Source of the DNA: Rhodoferax sp. | GTDB lineage: Bacteria; Pseudomonadota; Gammaproteobacteria; Burkholderiales; Burkholderiaceae_C | Length of the DNA stretch: 64,000 bases | Direction: 5' to 3' | Assembly (NCBI GenBank): GCA_008015235.1 | Contig: SSFF01000003.1 | Span: 124,001-188,000, forward strand | Shown: positions 1 through 9,563 of the stretch, piece by piece | Layout: each line of letters begins with the position of its first letter | Numbering within the stretch: the first letter of the stretch is position 1 | Notes under the pieces: generated by a model | What the model was told of the DNA's origin: nothing | The model's database searches: none | The model's input: only the letters and a program-made list of their open reading frames with translations | Position numbers and translations under genes: made by a program

Positions 1-1379
1 CCTTCGCCGATGGACAGCGCATTGCGCATCTGCGCTTCGGCCAATGGCCCCAGGATCATGCCCACGATGACGGGCGCGGTGGGAAAGTCGTAGCGGCGCA
101 TGAGCACACCCAGCACGCCGATTCCGTACAGCAGCACCAGGTCGAAAGCGCTTTGGCGCATGCCGTACACACCCACCGTGGCGAAGATGAGGATGCCGGC
201 ATAGAGCTGTGCCTTCGGAATCTTGAGCAGCTTGACCCACAGGCCCACCAGCGGCAGGTTCAGCACCAACAGCATGACGTTGCCGATGTAGAGCGAAGCA
301 ATGAGCGCCCACACCAGGTTGGCCGAAGTGTCGAACAGCTGCGGCCCGGGCTGGATGCCGTAGTTCTGGAAAGCCCCCAGCATGATGGCGGCGGTGGTGG
401 ATGTGGGGATACCCAGGGTCAGCAGCGGCACCAGGGTGGCGGTGATGGCCGAATTGTTGGCCGCCTCGGGGCCGGCCACACCTTCGATGGCGCCGGTGGT
501 GCCGAACTCGTCCTTGTGCTTGGAGAGCTTGCGTTCGGTGGCGTAGCTCAAAAAGGTGGGAATCTCGGAGCCTCCGGCCGGGATGGTGCCGAAGGGGAAG
601 CCAATGAAGGTGCCGCGAATCCAGGCCGGAATGGAGCGTTTCCACTCAGAACCCGTCATATGCACCTTGCCCATGGCGTTGCGGTCGTCCGGCGCCGTGC
701 CCTCGTACAGCACCACATACAAGGCTTCGGCCACGGCAAACAGGCCCACCGCCACCAGTACGATCTCGATGCCGTCCATGAGTTCCGCCACGCCGCCGGT
801 GTAGCGGATCTGGCCCGTAATCTGGTCCATGCCGATGAGCCCAGCCGCCAAGCCCAGCACCAGCGACGTGACGCCGCGCAGTGTGCTGTGGCCCAGCACG
901 GCGCTTACGGTGGTGAGTGCCAGCACCATGAGCAGGAAGTACTCAGGCGGCCCCAGGCGCACGGCAAAGGCAGCCATGGGCGGGGCAAACAGGGTGACCA
1001 TGACGGTGGCAATGCTGCCCGCCACGAAGGAGCCGATGGCCGCCGTGGCCAACGCGGCACCGGCGCGGCCATGCTTGGCCATGAGGTTGCCCTCCATGGC
1101 CGTGACCATGGAACCTGTCTCACCGGGGGTATTGAGCAGGATGGAGGTGGTGGAGCCTCCATACATGGCACCGTAGTAAATGCCGGCAAAGAAGATCATC
1201 GAGGCTGTGACGTCCACCTGGCTGGTAATGGGCAGGAGCATGGCCACGGCCACCGCCGGGCCGATGCCGGGCAACACCCCCACGGCGGTGCCCACGGCAC
1301 AGCCGATGAAGGCCCACATCAGGTTGTAAGGGGTGGAGGCTGAGGCGAAGCCCTGCAGCAGTTGGTTCCATAAATCCAT
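1..1379 (-). CDS. tctA: Tripartite tricarboxylate transporter permease TctA (large membrane subunit), 3' end outside window
   Basis: Large polytopic inner-membrane subunit of a TTT-family transporter, which works with TctB and a periplasmic TctC to import tricarboxylates or similar organic acids. The frame opens with ATG at 1379 ([11 protein letters not shown]) and stays open to the window edge, about 459 codons of a family usually near 500. Typical TctA signatures are visible: a glycine/proline-rich stretch [17 protein letters not shown] near residue 40, then [15 protein letters not shown], and a second copy-like segment [13 protein letters not shown] further on. It starts 16 nt after tctB, so the order tctC-tctB-tctA forms one operon. 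The true stop is not visible. The substrate cannot be told from sequence. Confidence 0.95.
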   Translation of the reverse strand, partial: MDLWNQLLQGFASASTPYNLMWAFIGCAVGTAVGVLPGIGPAVAVAMLLPITSQVDVTASMIFFAGIYYGAMYGGSTTSILLNTPGETGSMVTAMEGNLMAKHGRAGAALATAAIGSFVAGSIATVMVTLFAPPMAAFAVRLGPPEYFLLMVLALTTVSAVLGHSTLRGVTSLVLGLAAGLIGMDQITGQIRYTGGVAELMDGIEIVLVAVGLFAVAEALYVVLYEGTAPDDRNAMGKVHMTGSEWKRSIPAWIRGTFIGFPFGTIPAGGSEIPTFLSYATERKLSKHKDEFGTTGAIEGVAGPEAANNSAITATLVPLLTLGIPTSTTAAIMLGAFQNYGIQPGPQLFDTSANLVWALIASLYIGNVMLLVLNLPLVGLWVKLLKIPKAQLYAGILIFATVGVYGMRQSAFDLVLLYGIGVLGVLMRRYDFPTAPVIVGMILGPLAEAQMRNALSIGE

Positions 1380-1395
1380 GGGAGATCCTTGCGAC

Positions 1396-1902
1396 TCAGA
1401 GCCAGCCGGTGCTGGTCAATCCCGGCAGGTTGATGGCCAGCAACTTGGTGAACATCCAGTAGACCGGGGCTGAAATGGCCACCCCCACCAGCGTGTCCTT
1501 CACCCAGCCCACCGCACCGCGGGGTGTGCCGGTCTTTTCACGCAGGCCCTGAACCGCCAGCACAAAGCACAGTGCACAGCTCAGGACGAAACCGATGCGG
1601 GTGAGCAGCATGGCATTGAGCAGCAAGCCGGCGGATACCCAGGCAAACCCGCTCCAGTTGCCACGCTCGCTACCCGAGGGCGGCACAAATACCCGAAATC
1701 CGCTGACCCAGGCCTGGCGCAGCAACAAGGCACCGCACACCACCAGGGCGATCGACACCAGCCAGGGCAGAAAATCGGGGCCGACACCGGCATAACCCGC
1801 ATCAGACGGAATGAACCATGCCCCCACCGCCATGGCGGTGCCCAACGCCATCAGGCCCAGGCTGATGGCCTTCTGGTTGCGCAACAAGCCTGGGCTCAGC
1901 AT
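1396..1902 (-). CDS. tctB: Tripartite tricarboxylate transporter small permease TctB
   Basis: Small membrane subunit of the TTT transporter, 168 aa with four hydrophobic segments (about residues 13-31, 43-61, 85-103 and 140-160). This matches the usual size and topology of TctB. Its ATG (1902-1900) shares one base with the tctC stop in a TGATG junction, which suggests translational coupling. The family diverges fast in sequence, so the call rests on size, membrane pattern and position between tctC and tctA. Confidence 0.9.
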   Translation of the reverse strand: MLSPGLLRNQKAISLGLMALGTAMAVGAWFIPSDAGYAGVGPDFLPWLVSIALVVCGALLLRQAWVSGFRVFVPPSGSERGNWSGFAWVSAGLLLNAMLLTRIGFVLSCALCFVLAVQGLREKTGTPRGAVGWVKDTLVGVAISAPVYWMFTKLLAINLPGLTSTGWL

Positions 1903-2861
1903 CAGACCATTCCTGCCAGGTGCATGATGCCGCGCAGGCTGGAAAACTCCTGGTCGACAAACTCGTCAAAGGCCGTGCCTGTCATCAAGGCGGGGGTCCA
2001 GGCGTTGGACTTGAGGGCTTCTTCCCAGGCTTTCGACTTGGTTGCCTTGACGATGACGTCGGTCAACGCAGCACGCTGGGCTGCGCTGATGCCGGGGGCA
2101 CCGTAGACGCCACGCCAATTACCCAATACCACGTCGAAGCCCTGCTCCTTCAGCGTAGGCACGTCGATACCGGGCAGGCGCTTTTCCGAGGTCACGCCGA
2201 TGGGGCGCATCTTGCCGGCCTTGATGTACTCGGCAAATTCGCTGTAACCGCTGCCACCGACGGTGACGTTGTTGCCCAGGATGGCAGCAATGGCTTCGCC
2301 ACCACCACGGAAGGCCACGTAATTGACCTTCTTCGGATCCACATTGACCTTGGTGGCCAGCATGCTGGCGCAGATGTGCTCGGTGGAGCCGCGCGAACCA
2401 CCGCCCCACTTCACGCTGCCGGGGTCTTTCTGCATCATGGCCACGACATCCTTCATGCTCTTGATGGGCGATTCGGCCGGCACCACGAACACGTTGTATT
2501 CGCTGGTCAAACGGGCGATGGGGGTGGCCACTTCAAGCGAAACCTGTGGCTTGCCCGTGATGATGCCGCCGATCATGACCGCACCGGTCATCAGCAAGGC
2601 GTTGGGGTCACCCTTGGAGGCGTTGGCAAACTGGGCCAGGCCAATGATGCCCGCAGCACCGCCCTTGTTTTCGTACTGCACGGTGTCGGCTGCCTTGGCG
2701 TCCAGAATGGCCTTGCCCAAGGCACGGCCGGTACCGTCCCAACCGCCACCGGGATTGGCGGGAATCATCATCTTGAGGTTGGTGGCGGCAAAGGCCGACA
2801 GCGGCAATCCGCCCGCGGCGGCCATGGCGACCATGGATTTCAGGAAGGTATCACGACGCAT
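1902..2861 (-). CDS. tctC: Tripartite tricarboxylate transporter substrate-binding protein TctC (Bug family)
   Basis: Periplasmic solute receptor of the TTT system. ATG at 2861 is preferred over an upstream ATG at 2906 because GGAGA lies just before it and it begins an export signal (MRRDTFLKS, then an Ala-rich hydrophobic run ending near AFA). The RR-x-x-FLK arrangement resembles a Tat signal but has one extra residue compared with RR-x-FLK. The mature part has Bug-family features such as IPANPGGGWDGTGRAL and a GGGSRGSTEH loop. About 319 aa, the normal length. First gene of the tctCBA operon and divergent from tctDE, which probably control it. Ligand unknown; citrate or another carboxylate is likely. 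Confidence 0.94.
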   Translation of the reverse strand: MRRDTFLKSMVAMAAAGGLPLSAFAATNLKMMIPANPGGGWDGTGRALGKAILDAKAADTVQYENKGGAAGIIGLAQFANASKGDPNALLMTGAVMIGGIITGKPQVSLEVATPIARLTSEYNVFVVPAESPIKSMKDVVAMMQKDPGSVKWGGGSRGSTEHICASMLATKVNVDPKKVNYVAFRGGGEAIAAILGNNVTVGGSGYSEFAEYIKAGKMRPIGVTSEKRLPGIDVPTLKEQGFDVVLGNWRGVYGAPGISAAQRAALTDVIVKATKSKAWEEALKSNAWTPALMTGTAFDEFVDQEFSSLRGIMHLAGMV

Positions 2862-2947
2862 GGGAGTCTCCTCTTGTGGTTGAACGGGCCTATGATGCCG
2901 ACCCACGCTGTCAACGCGCTGTCCAAAAATCTAGGGAAAACCCCAGC

Positions 2948-3625
2948 ATGCACCTGCTGTTAGTCGAAGACGACCTGTCCTTGCGCACCACACTGGAACG
3001 CAGCCTGGGCCGTGTGGGCATGCGTGTGACACCTTGCAGCGATGGAGCCTTGGCCCTGCCCCTGTGGCGCAGTGAGCTGCCCGACGTGGTGGTGCTGGAC
3101 CTGAGCCTGCCGCATGTCGACGGCCTCCAGGTGCTGGCGCAGGCGCGCGCCGCAGGACTGCGTACCCCGGTGCTCCTGCTCACCGCGCGCGGCACCGTGG
3201 GCGACAAGGTCGCCGGTCTCAACGCCGGCGCCGACGACTACCTGCCCAAGCCCTTCGATCTGGACGAACTCGAAGCCCGCATCCGTGCCCTGCACCGCCG
3301 CCATGCGCCGACCGACAACCTCAGTACGCCGGATCTGCACGCAGGCCGAGTGCGCTATGACCGCCATACCGGCGCCATGTACCTGGACAACACCGTATTC
3401 GAATTGCCGCAGCGGGAACTTGCACTGCTTCGCGCCCTCATGGCAAAAGCCGGCAAGGCCATGACCAAGGAGCAATTGTTCACGCTGGTGTTTCCCGGCG
3501 AACTGGACGTGCAGTATGACGCCATCGAGGTGGTGGTGTACCGGCTGCGCAAGAAACTGACGGGCACTGGCTTGGGGCTGGTGACCTTGCGCGGCCTGGG
3601 CTACCTGTTGAAGGTGGAGGAATGA
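2948..3625 (+). CDS. tctD: OmpR-family response regulator (TctD-like)
   Basis: Two-component response regulator of 225 aa. The N-terminal receiver domain shows the acidic pair EDD at 7-9, the phospho-acceptor Asp51 (VVVLDLSLP) and the conserved Lys in YLPKPFD. The C-terminal half (about 130-225) is a winged-helix DNA-binding domain ending VVYRLRKKL-TLRGLGYLL. ATG at 2948 is chosen because it starts directly at the receiver fold (MHLLLVEDD); the frame is open further upstream. It overlaps tctE by 4 nt (ATGA) and lies 86 nt from the divergent tctC, so it probably controls tctCBA in response to an external carboxylate, as TctD does in enterobacteria. Confidence 0.92.
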   Translation: MHLLLVEDDLSLRTTLERSLGRVGMRVTPCSDGALALPLWRSELPDVVVLDLSLPHVDGLQVLAQARAAGLRTPVLLLTARGTVGDKVAGLNAGADDYLPKPFDLDELEARIRALHRRHAPTDNLSTPDLHAGRVRYDRHTGAMYLDNTVFELPQRELALLRALMAKAGKAMTKEQLFTLVFPGELDVQYDAIEVVVYRLRKKLTGTGLGLVTLRGLGYLLKVEE

Positions 3626-5046
3626 AACCGGAAACAGGTGCACGGGCCTCGCTGCGCAAGCAGCTGCTGTGGGGACTGCTGCTGCCCATTGCCCTGTTCA
3701 TTCTTGTCGACACGGTCAGCCTGTACCGCCAGGCGCTGCGCGCCGTGAACACGGCCTACGACCGCACCCTGCTGGCGTCGGCCAAATCCATTGGTGAAAT
3801 GCTGGAAATGCAGGGCCAGGGCGCCGACGCCCGCTTGGTGGCACGCATAAATTACTCGGCCCTCGAAGCCTTCGAGGCAGACAACCGCAGCCGCATGGCC
3901 TACCGCGTCTCCCTGCGGGATGGCACCTGGGTCGAAGGTGCCCAGGACCTGCAGCCCTGGAATGGCACCATCCCCCAACAGGGGCCCTATGCCGCATTGG
4001 TGGACTTCTACGACAGCCAATGGCGTGGGGACGATGTGCGCGTGGCCGTACTGCTGCAGCCCGTGGCCAGCGCACAGGCCAACACCATGGCCACCATCCA
4101 GGTGGCGGAAACACTGGAACTGCGGCGGGAACTGGCCCAGCGCATCCTGCGCGATACCCTCCAACGCCAGGCCATCCTGATTCTGGTAATCGCACTGATC
4201 GCACTGCTGGTGGTCGTGCGTGTGACCCGTCCCATCGGCCGCCTGAGCCGCACCCTGGACGCCCGCGCAAGCGATGACCTGACACCCATCGACGCCAGCA
4301 CCCTGCCCGCCGAGGTACAGCCCCTGGCCGAGGCGACCAACCGCGTGATGGAGCGCCTGCAGCATTCGCTGGAGCACCAGAAACGCTTCGTGCGCGATGC
4401 CGCCCACCAACTGCGCACCCCGCTTGCGGTGCTCAAGACCCAGGTGCAATCGGCCCGCCGCGGCGACACTCCCTCCAACGAGGCCTTGCCGGCACTGGAG
4501 GAAACCATCGACCGCGCCACTGTGCTGGCCAACCAGATGCTTTCCTTGGCCAAGGTGGAGCAGCTGCGGCAATCCGGACAGTTCGAACCGGTCGAATGGA
4601 GCGCCATCCTGCGTGACCTTGCACTGGAAATGGCTCCTCTGGTGGCGGACAAGGACATCGACTTCGGCCTGGACAGCGAGTCCTGCTTCGTTTCCGCACA
4701 CCCTTGGATGCTGCGTGAGATCAGCCGCAACCTGCTGCACAACGCAATCCGCCACACTCCGGTTGGCGGCAAACTCGATGTGCGCTTGCATCCCGACCAT
4801 GGAATGGCGCACCTGGAAATCATGGACAGTGGCGAAGGCATCCCTGATGAACTGCGCCCCCGGTTGTTCCAGCCTTTCTCCACCGCCGACCAGCGCCACG
4901 GCTCGGGTCTGGGACTGACCATCGCCAAGGAAATGGTGCTGACCCTGGGGGGGCAGATTGCGTTGGTCAACCGCACTGATGCCAATGGGCACGTGGATGG
5001 ATTGAACGCTTCGGTGCAGCTGCGTTTGTGGTCCGAAGCACCATGA
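3622..5046 (+). CDS. tctE: Sensor histidine kinase (TctE-like)
   Basis: Membrane sensor kinase, 474 aa, partner of the upstream response regulator. Two membrane spans, about residues 14-33 and 184-200, flank a periplasmic sensor of roughly 150 residues. A HAMP-like linker follows, then the H-box FVRDAAHQLRTPLAVL with His262, the N-box NLLHNAIRHTP, and the G-boxes DSGEGIPDELRPRLFQPF and GSGLGLTIAKEM. All catalytic elements are present. It starts inside the regulator's stop (ATGA). Function as a carboxylate sensor is inferred from family and from the divergent tctCBA operon. Confidence 0.93.
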   Translation: MKPETGARASLRKQLLWGLLLPIALFILVDTVSLYRQALRAVNTAYDRTLLASAKSIGEMLEMQGQGADARLVARINYSALEAFEADNRSRMAYRVSLRDGTWVEGAQDLQPWNGTIPQQGPYAALVDFYDSQWRGDDVRVAVLLQPVASAQANTMATIQVAETLELRRELAQRILRDTLQRQAILILVIALIALLVVVRVTRPIGRLSRTLDARASDDLTPIDASTLPAEVQPLAEATNRVMERLQHSLEHQKRFVRDAAHQLRTPLAVLKTQVQSARRGDTPSNEALPALEETIDRATVLANQMLSLAKVEQLRQSGQFEPVEWSAILRDLALEMAPLVADKDIDFGLDSESCFVSAHPWMLREISRNLLHNAIRHTPVGGKLDVRLHPDHGMAHLEIMDSGEGIPDELRPRLFQPFSTADQRHGSGLGLTIAKEMVLTLGGQIALVNRTDANGHVDGLNASVQLRLWSEAP

Positions 5047-5078
5047 AATCGAAGCCGACAACGCGGTACAAGCGCCCA

Positions 5079-5111
5079 AGAAAAAACCCCGCAAGTCAAT
5101 GACTTGCGGGG
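5079..5111 (-). terminator. Intrinsic terminator of tRNA-Ser
   Basis: Perfect 11-bp GC-rich stem 5087-5097 with 5101-5111 around a 3-nt loop. Read on the minus strand it is followed by TTTTTTCTT (5086-5079). It sits just downstream of the minus-strand tRNA gene. The hairpin may also slow read-through from the plus-strand tctE that ends at 5046, but its plus-strand tail is not a clean T run. Confidence 0.85.
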
Positions 5112-5118
5112 TCTGTTC

Positions 5119-5211
5119 TGGCGGAAACGGAGGGATTCGAACCCTCGATGAGGCTCTACACCCCATACTCCCTTAGCAGGGGAGCACCTTCGGCCACTCG
5201 GTCACGTTTCC
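5119..5211 (-). tRNA. tRNA-Ser (anticodon GCT)
   Basis: 93-nt class II tRNA on the minus strand. Acceptor stem GGAAACG/CGTTTCC, discriminator G and an encoded CCA end (5121-5119). The anticodon loop is CTGCTAA, giving anticodon GCT for AGC/AGU serine codons. A long variable arm precedes the T-arm GAGGGTTCGAATCCCTC. A candidate -10 box lies 13 nt upstream and an intrinsic terminator follows. Confidence 0.97.
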
Positions 5212-5223
5212 TGCGAAACCAGC

Positions 5224-5229
5224 ATTATG
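5224..5229 (-). promoter_or_regulatory. Candidate -10 box for tRNA-Ser
   Basis: On the minus strand CATAAT occurs 13 nt before the tRNA 5' end, in the short gap after tilS. The -35 position 17 nt upstream holds GGCAAA, a weak match. The spacing is right for a tRNA with a short leader, but read-through from tilS is equally possible. Confidence 0.4.
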
Positions 5230-5269
5230 ACAGAAGTCTGCGCACTTTTGCCCTGCTGGCTGCAGCCGA

Positions 5270-6268
5270 TCAAGAGCTTTGTGCATGGGCCGTTGGTTTC
5301 GGGTCGCTCTGCCAGGTGAGCAGAGGCCCTGTACGCAAGGCAAAACCGGCCCCCAGTCGGATATGGATACGGTGACCGCGGGTGCTGCAGGCTGCCAACT
5401 GGTGCTGCAACTGATCGAGTTGTGCAGCACTGCCTGCGATCCCGAATCTAGCCTTGAGCCAGTACCGCAGTACATTGGCTTGGCGCTCGTTATTCAGTTG
5501 CCGCAAGCCTTGGATCGGCAAGCCATCGGTCAATGACCCGACCTGCCCCCACGCTGCAAGATCCTGCTGAGCCAATGCGTCCAGCAAACTCTGTGCCTGG
5601 GCTGCATGGCGTGCAGAACGTGCGAAGGCATCTGCTACGTGGGGAAAGGCCTGGCGCATAGCAGGAACAATGCTGTGCCGGATGCGGTTGCGGGTGAAGC
5701 GCATGTCGGCATTGCTCGGGTCTTCGACCCAAGCTTGCCCCTGTGCCTGTAGCCAGGCACGAATGTCGCTGGCGCTGACGTCCAACAAAGGACGCCAACA
5801 TGTCATGCTTCCGCGCATCCACTGGGCAGGCATTGCACTCAATCCCCCCAGGCCGCTGCCGCGACTCAGCGCCAACAGGACGGTCTCCACCTGGTCGTCG
5901 GCATTGTGCGCAAATGCTATTGATTGAATAGCAGAAAAAGCAGAATTTTCGCGGGCAAGGTCGTCAAAAGCCTTGTAACGTGCCTTTCGTGCAGCGTCTT
6001 CCGGGCTTTCACCTTGGGAAGCATTGGCTTGCACTTCCACGACATGCAAAGGGACCTGCAAGGAGTGACAAAAGTCCCTGCAGTGTTGCTCAAAGTCGCT
6101 GGCTGCAGCCTGCAACCCATGATTGATGTGAACAGCGATGACCTGCCCTGGCCAACGGCGCACACAGGCCAGAAGAAGCGCCGTCGAGTCGGCACCACCA
6201 CTGAGCGCCACAGCCAAAGGCAAAGGCGGCGAAAACCGCGCCATGGCTGCATCCACGGACAGTGTCAT
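5270..6268 (-). CDS. tilS: tRNA(Ile)-lysidine synthase TilS
   Basis: Modifies C34 of the CAU-anticodon tRNA-Ile to lysidine, using ATP and lysine, so that it reads AUA. The PP-loop ATP-binding motif SGGADS lies at residues 24-29, followed by HINHGLQ and the family motif ARKARYKAF. 332 aa, shorter than E. coli TilS (432), which reflects a reduced C-terminal part. An in-frame copy of a dispersed hairpin repeat (5916-5932) encodes the FSAIQSIAF segment just before the AHNADDQVETVLL motif. It lies 30 nt downstream of accA and upstream of tRNA-Ser, so it is probably co-transcribed with accA. Confidence 0.93.
   Translation of the reverse strand: MTLSVDAAMARFSPPLPLAVALSGGADSTALLLACVRRWPGQVIAVHINHGLQAAASDFEQHCRDFCHSLQVPLHVVEVQANASQGESPEDAARKARYKAFDDLARENSAFSAIQSIAFAHNADDQVETVLLALSRGSGLGGLSAMPAQWMRGSMTCWRPLLDVSASDIRAWLQAQGQAWVEDPSNADMRFTRNRIRHSIVPAMRQAFPHVADAFARSARHAAQAQSLLDALAQQDLAAWGQVGSLTDGLPIQGLRQLNNERQANVLRYWLKARFGIAGSAAQLDQLQHQLAACSTRGHRIHIRLGAGFALRTGPLLTWQSDPKPTAHAQSS
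5916..5932 (-). repeat. Dispersed GCTA/TAGC hairpin repeat, copy 1 (inside tilS)
   Basis: GCTATT-gattg-AATAGC inverted repeat. On the minus strand it is followed by ATTTGCGCA, similar to the tails of copies in the DUF349 gene and trmB. It is in frame within tilS. Confidence 0.55.
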
Positions 6269-6298
6269 CCTTGCGCAGCCTGATGGCGCCGATTCTGA

Positions 6299-7276
6299 TT
6301 ACTTGGAAGCCGCCTTGGTGTCGGTAAAGCGGCCATAGGATTGCAGGCGCTCGTAACGACGCTCCAGCAGTTCCTTGACCTTGAGGTCGGCCACCTGGCG
6401 GTAGGCATCAACCAGTGCGCGCTTGAGGAAGGCGGCGGCCTGCTTGGGGTCGCGGTGGGCACCACCAACCGGTTCGCTAACGATCTTGTCGACCAGGCCC
6501 AGGGCCTTGAGGCGGTGGGCGGTGATACCCAGGGCATCGGCCGCATCCTGTGCCTTCTCCGCAGTCTTCCACAAGATGGAAGCACAGCCTTCAGGGCTGA
6601 TGACCGAGTAGACCGAATACTGAAGCATGACCATCTGGTCGGCCACCGAGATGGCCAAGGCACCACCGGAGCCACCTTCACCGATGATGGTCGAGATGAT
6701 GGGCACCTCAAGCTGGGCCATTTCGAAAATATTGCGCCCGATGGCCTCGGACTGGCCACGCTCTTCGGCATCGATGCCGGGGTAGGCACCGGGGGTGTCC
6801 ACAAAGGTGAAAACCGGAATCTTGAATTTTTCAGCCAGCTTCATCAGGCGCAGGGCCTTGCGGTAGCCCTCGGGCTTGCACATGCCGAAGTTGCGCAGAC
6901 CGCGCTCCTTGGTATCGCGACCCTTCTGGTGTCCGAGCACCATGCAAGGAGTGCCATTGAAACGGGCCAGGCCGCCCACGATGCTCATGTCGTCGGCAAA
7001 GTGGCGGTCGCCATGCAGCTCGACGAAATGGGTGAAGATTTCGTTGATGTAGTCCAGCGTGTAGGGACGCTCCGCGTGGCGGGCGATCTTGGTGATTTGC
7101 CAGGGAGTCAAATCACTGTAGATGTCTTTGGTGAGCTGCTGGCTCTTCTTGCTCAGCTGTTCGATTTCAGCCGAAATGTCGACGGCCGACTCATTTTGCA
7201 CATAGCGCAACTCTTCAATCTTGTTTTCGAGTTCGGCGACGGGTTGCTCGAAATCCAGAAATACGCGTTTTGCCAA
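6299..7276 (-). CDS. accA: Acetyl-CoA carboxylase carboxyltransferase subunit alpha
   Basis: Alpha subunit of the carboxyltransferase that moves CO2 from biotin to acetyl-CoA, the first step of fatty-acid synthesis. 325 aa, normal length. Family sequence from the start ([17 protein letters not shown]) through [10 protein letters not shown], the [10 protein letters not shown] segment, [16 protein letters not shown] and [18 protein letters not shown] precedes the ATG. A perfect 8-bp inverted repeat (7304-7321) lies between this gene and the upstream glycosylase, without a T-run. Partner AccD is not in the window. Confidence 0.97.
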   Translation of the reverse strand: MAKRVFLDFEQPVAELENKIEELRYVQNESAVDISAEIEQLSKKSQQLTKDIYSDLTPWQITKIARHAERPYTLDYINEIFTHFVELHGDRHFADDMSIVGGLARFNGTPCMVLGHQKGRDTKERGLRNFGMCKPEGYRKALRLMKLAEKFKIPVFTFVDTPGAYPGIDAEERGQSEAIGRNIFEMAQLEVPIISTIIGEGGSGGALAISVADQMVMLQYSVYSVISPEGCASILWKTAEKAQDAADALGITAHRLKALGLVDKIVSEPVGGAHRDPKQAAAFLKRALVDAYRQVADLKVKELLERRYERLQSYGRFTDTKAASK

Positions 7277-7328
7277 AGTCTTACTCCTTCATCTGTGTCA
7301 CCCTTGCAGCCCAGGCTGCAAAGGTCCG

Positions 7329-7988
7329 TCAATAAGCGACGGGAAGCGGATCCAACGACCGCCAAATATACCAAGTTGCCACGCTGCAGTACGGCGCCCA
7401 GGCAGCGGCCACCTCGCGCGCATCGCTGCGGCTGACCTTCTCGCCCGAAAAATAGTTCAGGCTGATGCCATTGATCAGGCCAATGTCGTCCAGCGGCAGG
7501 ATGTTGGGCCGCAGGAAATGGAAGATCAGGAACATCTCCGCGGTCCAGCGCCCAATGCCGCGAATGGACACCAGCTCCTGGATGATCTCTTCGTCACCCA
7601 TGGACTCCCACGACGCCACGTGCAGACTGCCGTTTTCGAAATGCAGGGCCAGGTCCACCAGGTACTCGACCTTGCGGGCACTGAGGCCGGCGGCACGCAT
7701 GTCATCGACCTTCAGGCGCAACACCTGGGCCGGCTCCATGCGCTTGGGCAGGGCTGCGAACCGGTCCCACACCGTCTGGGCCGCCTTGACCGATATCTGC
7801 TGCCCCACGATGCTGCGGGCCAGCGTGACAAAGGCATCGCCCCGGGTTTCCAGACACGCCTCCCCAAATTGGGGGATCAGGCGCTTCATGACCCGGTCTT
7901 TTTTCATCAGATGCTTGCAGGCCTCAGCCCAGTAGGCCGGCGTCACAGGCGCACCCTGCGGCTTGGCCGCGGCTTTGGTTGCTGCCAT
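7329..7988 (-). CDS. DNA-3-methyladenine glycosylase II family protein (AlkA-type HhH-GPD)
   Basis: Base-excision repair glycosylase that removes alkylated purines. 219 aa. The helix-hairpin-helix and GPD region is clear: LVSIRGIGRWTAEMFLIFH followed by LPLDDIGLINGI, whose Asp is the expected catalytic residue of the HhH-GPD family. It lacks the N-terminal extension of E. coli AlkA, as is common for the shorter AlkA2-like proteins. Its ATG shares one base with the cysS stop (TGATG), so it is translationally coupled to cysS. Confidence 0.9.
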   Translation of the reverse strand: MAATKAAAKPQGAPVTPAYWAEACKHLMKKDRVMKRLIPQFGEACLETRGDAFVTLARSIVGQQISVKAAQTVWDRFAALPKRMEPAQVLRLKVDDMRAAGLSARKVEYLVDLALHFENGSLHVASWESMGDEEIIQELVSIRGIGRWTAEMFLIFHFLRPNILPLDDIGLINGISLNYFSGEKVSRSDAREVAAAWAPYCSVATWYIWRSLDPLPVAY

Positions 7989-9385
7989 CAGTGCACCGCT
8001 TCCCAGGTGGTACCAGTCGCCGAGTCCTTGAGCACAATGCCCTGATCCAGCAACTGCTTGCGGATAGCATCCGCACCCGCAAAGTCCTTGGCAGCCTTGG
8101 CCTGTGCGCGCTGCGCAATCAGCTGTTCAATGAGCGTGGTGTCGAGGGTGCTGCCCGATTGCAGGAAAACTTCAGCGTCCTGCTGCAGCAAGCCCAGACA
8201 CCCTCCCAGGACGCGCAGCTCGGCAGCACTCTGCGCCGAACCGCTGCGGTTGACTTCACTGGCGAGGTCGAACAGGACGGCCACGGCTTCGGGGGTGCCA
8301 AAGTCTTCGTCCATGGCCGCTTTGAAGCGGGCCGGGTACGGCTGTGTCCAGTCAATCGATGTCCCGGTGGTGCCGGGTGCCGTCTTGTGCAAGGCCGTAT
8401 ACAGGCGACGCAACCCGGTGCGGGCGTCATCCAGGTGGGCATCGCTGTAGTTGAGCGCGGTACGGTAATGGGTGCGCAGCAGGAAAAAACGCACAGTCTC
8501 TGTATCGTATTTCGCCAGCACGTCTCGGATGGTGAAGAAGTTGCCCAGGCTCTTGGACATCTTCTCGTTGTCCACACGGACAAAGCCGTTATGCACCCAG
8601 AAATGAGCCAACGGCTTGCCAGTGGCACCTTCGCTTTGGGCAATTTCGTTTTCATGGTGGGGAAACTGCAAGTCGGCACCGCCCCCATGGATGTCAAACG
8701 TCTCACCCAAGGCCGCGCAGCTCATAGCCGAACACTCGATGTGCCAGCCCGGACGTCCTTCACCGAAGTCATGACCGCCAGTCACACCACTCCACTTGGC
8801 ATCCTGCGGCTCCGTGGGCTTGGCAGCTTTCCACAGCACAAAATCCAGCGGATCTTCCTTTTCCTGCGCCACGGCCACGCGCTCACCGGCGCGCAGTTCG
8901 TCCAGCGACTTGCCCGACAATTTGCCGTAGCCAGGAAACTTGCGCACCGAGTAGTTCACGTCACCATTGGCGCTCTGGTACGCCAGACCCTTTTCTTCCA
9001 GCGTTGCAATAAGGGACAGCATCTGCGGCACAAACTCGGTCGCACGCGGCTCCACGGTCGGCGGCAGGATCCCCAACTTGGCAATGTCTTCGTGCATGGC
9101 GGCAATCATCTCGTCCGTCAGCGCACGGATCGTGATGCCGCGCTCAAGGGCGCGCTTGATGATCTTGTCGTCAATGTCCGTAATGTTGCGGACATAGGTG
9201 ACCTTGTAACCACTGCTGAGCAGCCAGCGGTTCACCACGTCAAAGGCCATCATCATGCGGGCGTGCCCAATGTGGCACAAGTCGTAAATGGTCATCCCGC
9301 ACACGTACATGCGGACATGCCCCTCTTCAATCGGTTGAAAGCTTTCAATGGCACGCGTCAGCGTGTTGTAGATGCGCAAAGTCAT
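7988..9385 (-). CDS. cysS: Cysteinyl-tRNA synthetase
   Basis: Class I aminoacyl-tRNA synthetase charging tRNA-Cys. 465 aa. The HIGH signature appears as CHIGHAR near residue 37 and the KMSKS loop as EKMSKSLGN. The zinc-site residues Cys (MYVCGMT) and the [10 protein letters not shown] motif are present. First gene of a run cysS-alkA-accA-tilS-tRNA-Ser on the minus strand. The 178-nt gap to the divergent TPR gene should hold both promoters. Confidence 0.97.
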   Translation of the reverse strand: MTLRIYNTLTRAIESFQPIEEGHVRMYVCGMTIYDLCHIGHARMMMAFDVVNRWLLSSGYKVTYVRNITDIDDKIIKRALERGITIRALTDEMIAAMHEDIAKLGILPPTVEPRATEFVPQMLSLIATLEEKGLAYQSANGDVNYSVRKFPGYGKLSGKSLDELRAGERVAVAQEKEDPLDFVLWKAAKPTEPQDAKWSGVTGGHDFGEGRPGWHIECSAMSCAALGETFDIHGGGADLQFPHHENEIAQSEGATGKPLAHFWVHNGFVRVDNEKMSKSLGNFFTIRDVLAKYDTETVRFFLLRTHYRTALNYSDAHLDDARTGLRRLYTALHKTAPGTTGTSIDWTQPYPARFKAAMDEDFGTPEAVAVLFDLASEVNRSGSAQSAAELRVLGGCLGLLQQDAEVFLQSGSTLDTTLIEQLIAQRAQAKAAKDFAGADAIRKQLLDQGIVLKDSATGTTWEAVH

Positions 9386-9563
9386 AGTGGAAAAGAGAAC
9401 TCAGTCAACCCCAGCAATGGAAGTCGCCCAGACGGGCTACATGCCCGGCCCAATGGCACGAGCAAATAGGGCTGCATGGTCAATGCAAGGCCTTACCCTC
9501 AGATACAATCCCCGCAGTATAAGCCCCTGTCTGACAGGCATATTTCCACCCATCCCACGGTTT

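Noticed and set aside
153..1343. Plus-strand open frame opposite tctA
   Set aside because: Antisense to a permease frame that is open to the window edge and carries TctA motifs.
3601..5166. Long open frame on the minus strand opposite the tctE kinase gene
   Set aside because: It runs antisense to a clear histidine kinase, has Gln/His-rich low-similarity composition typical of GC-rich antisense frames, and crosses the tRNA-Ser gene.
7304..7321. 8-bp inverted repeat TTGCAGCC/GGCTGCAA between the AlkA-type gene and accA
   Set aside because: A perfect palindrome but without a T-run on either strand and within a co-directional gene run; not called a terminator.
7979..9469. Long plus-strand open frame opposite cysS
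   Set aside because: Antisense to an intact cysteinyl-tRNA synthetase with HIGH and KMSKS motifs; no domain or ribosome site of its own.
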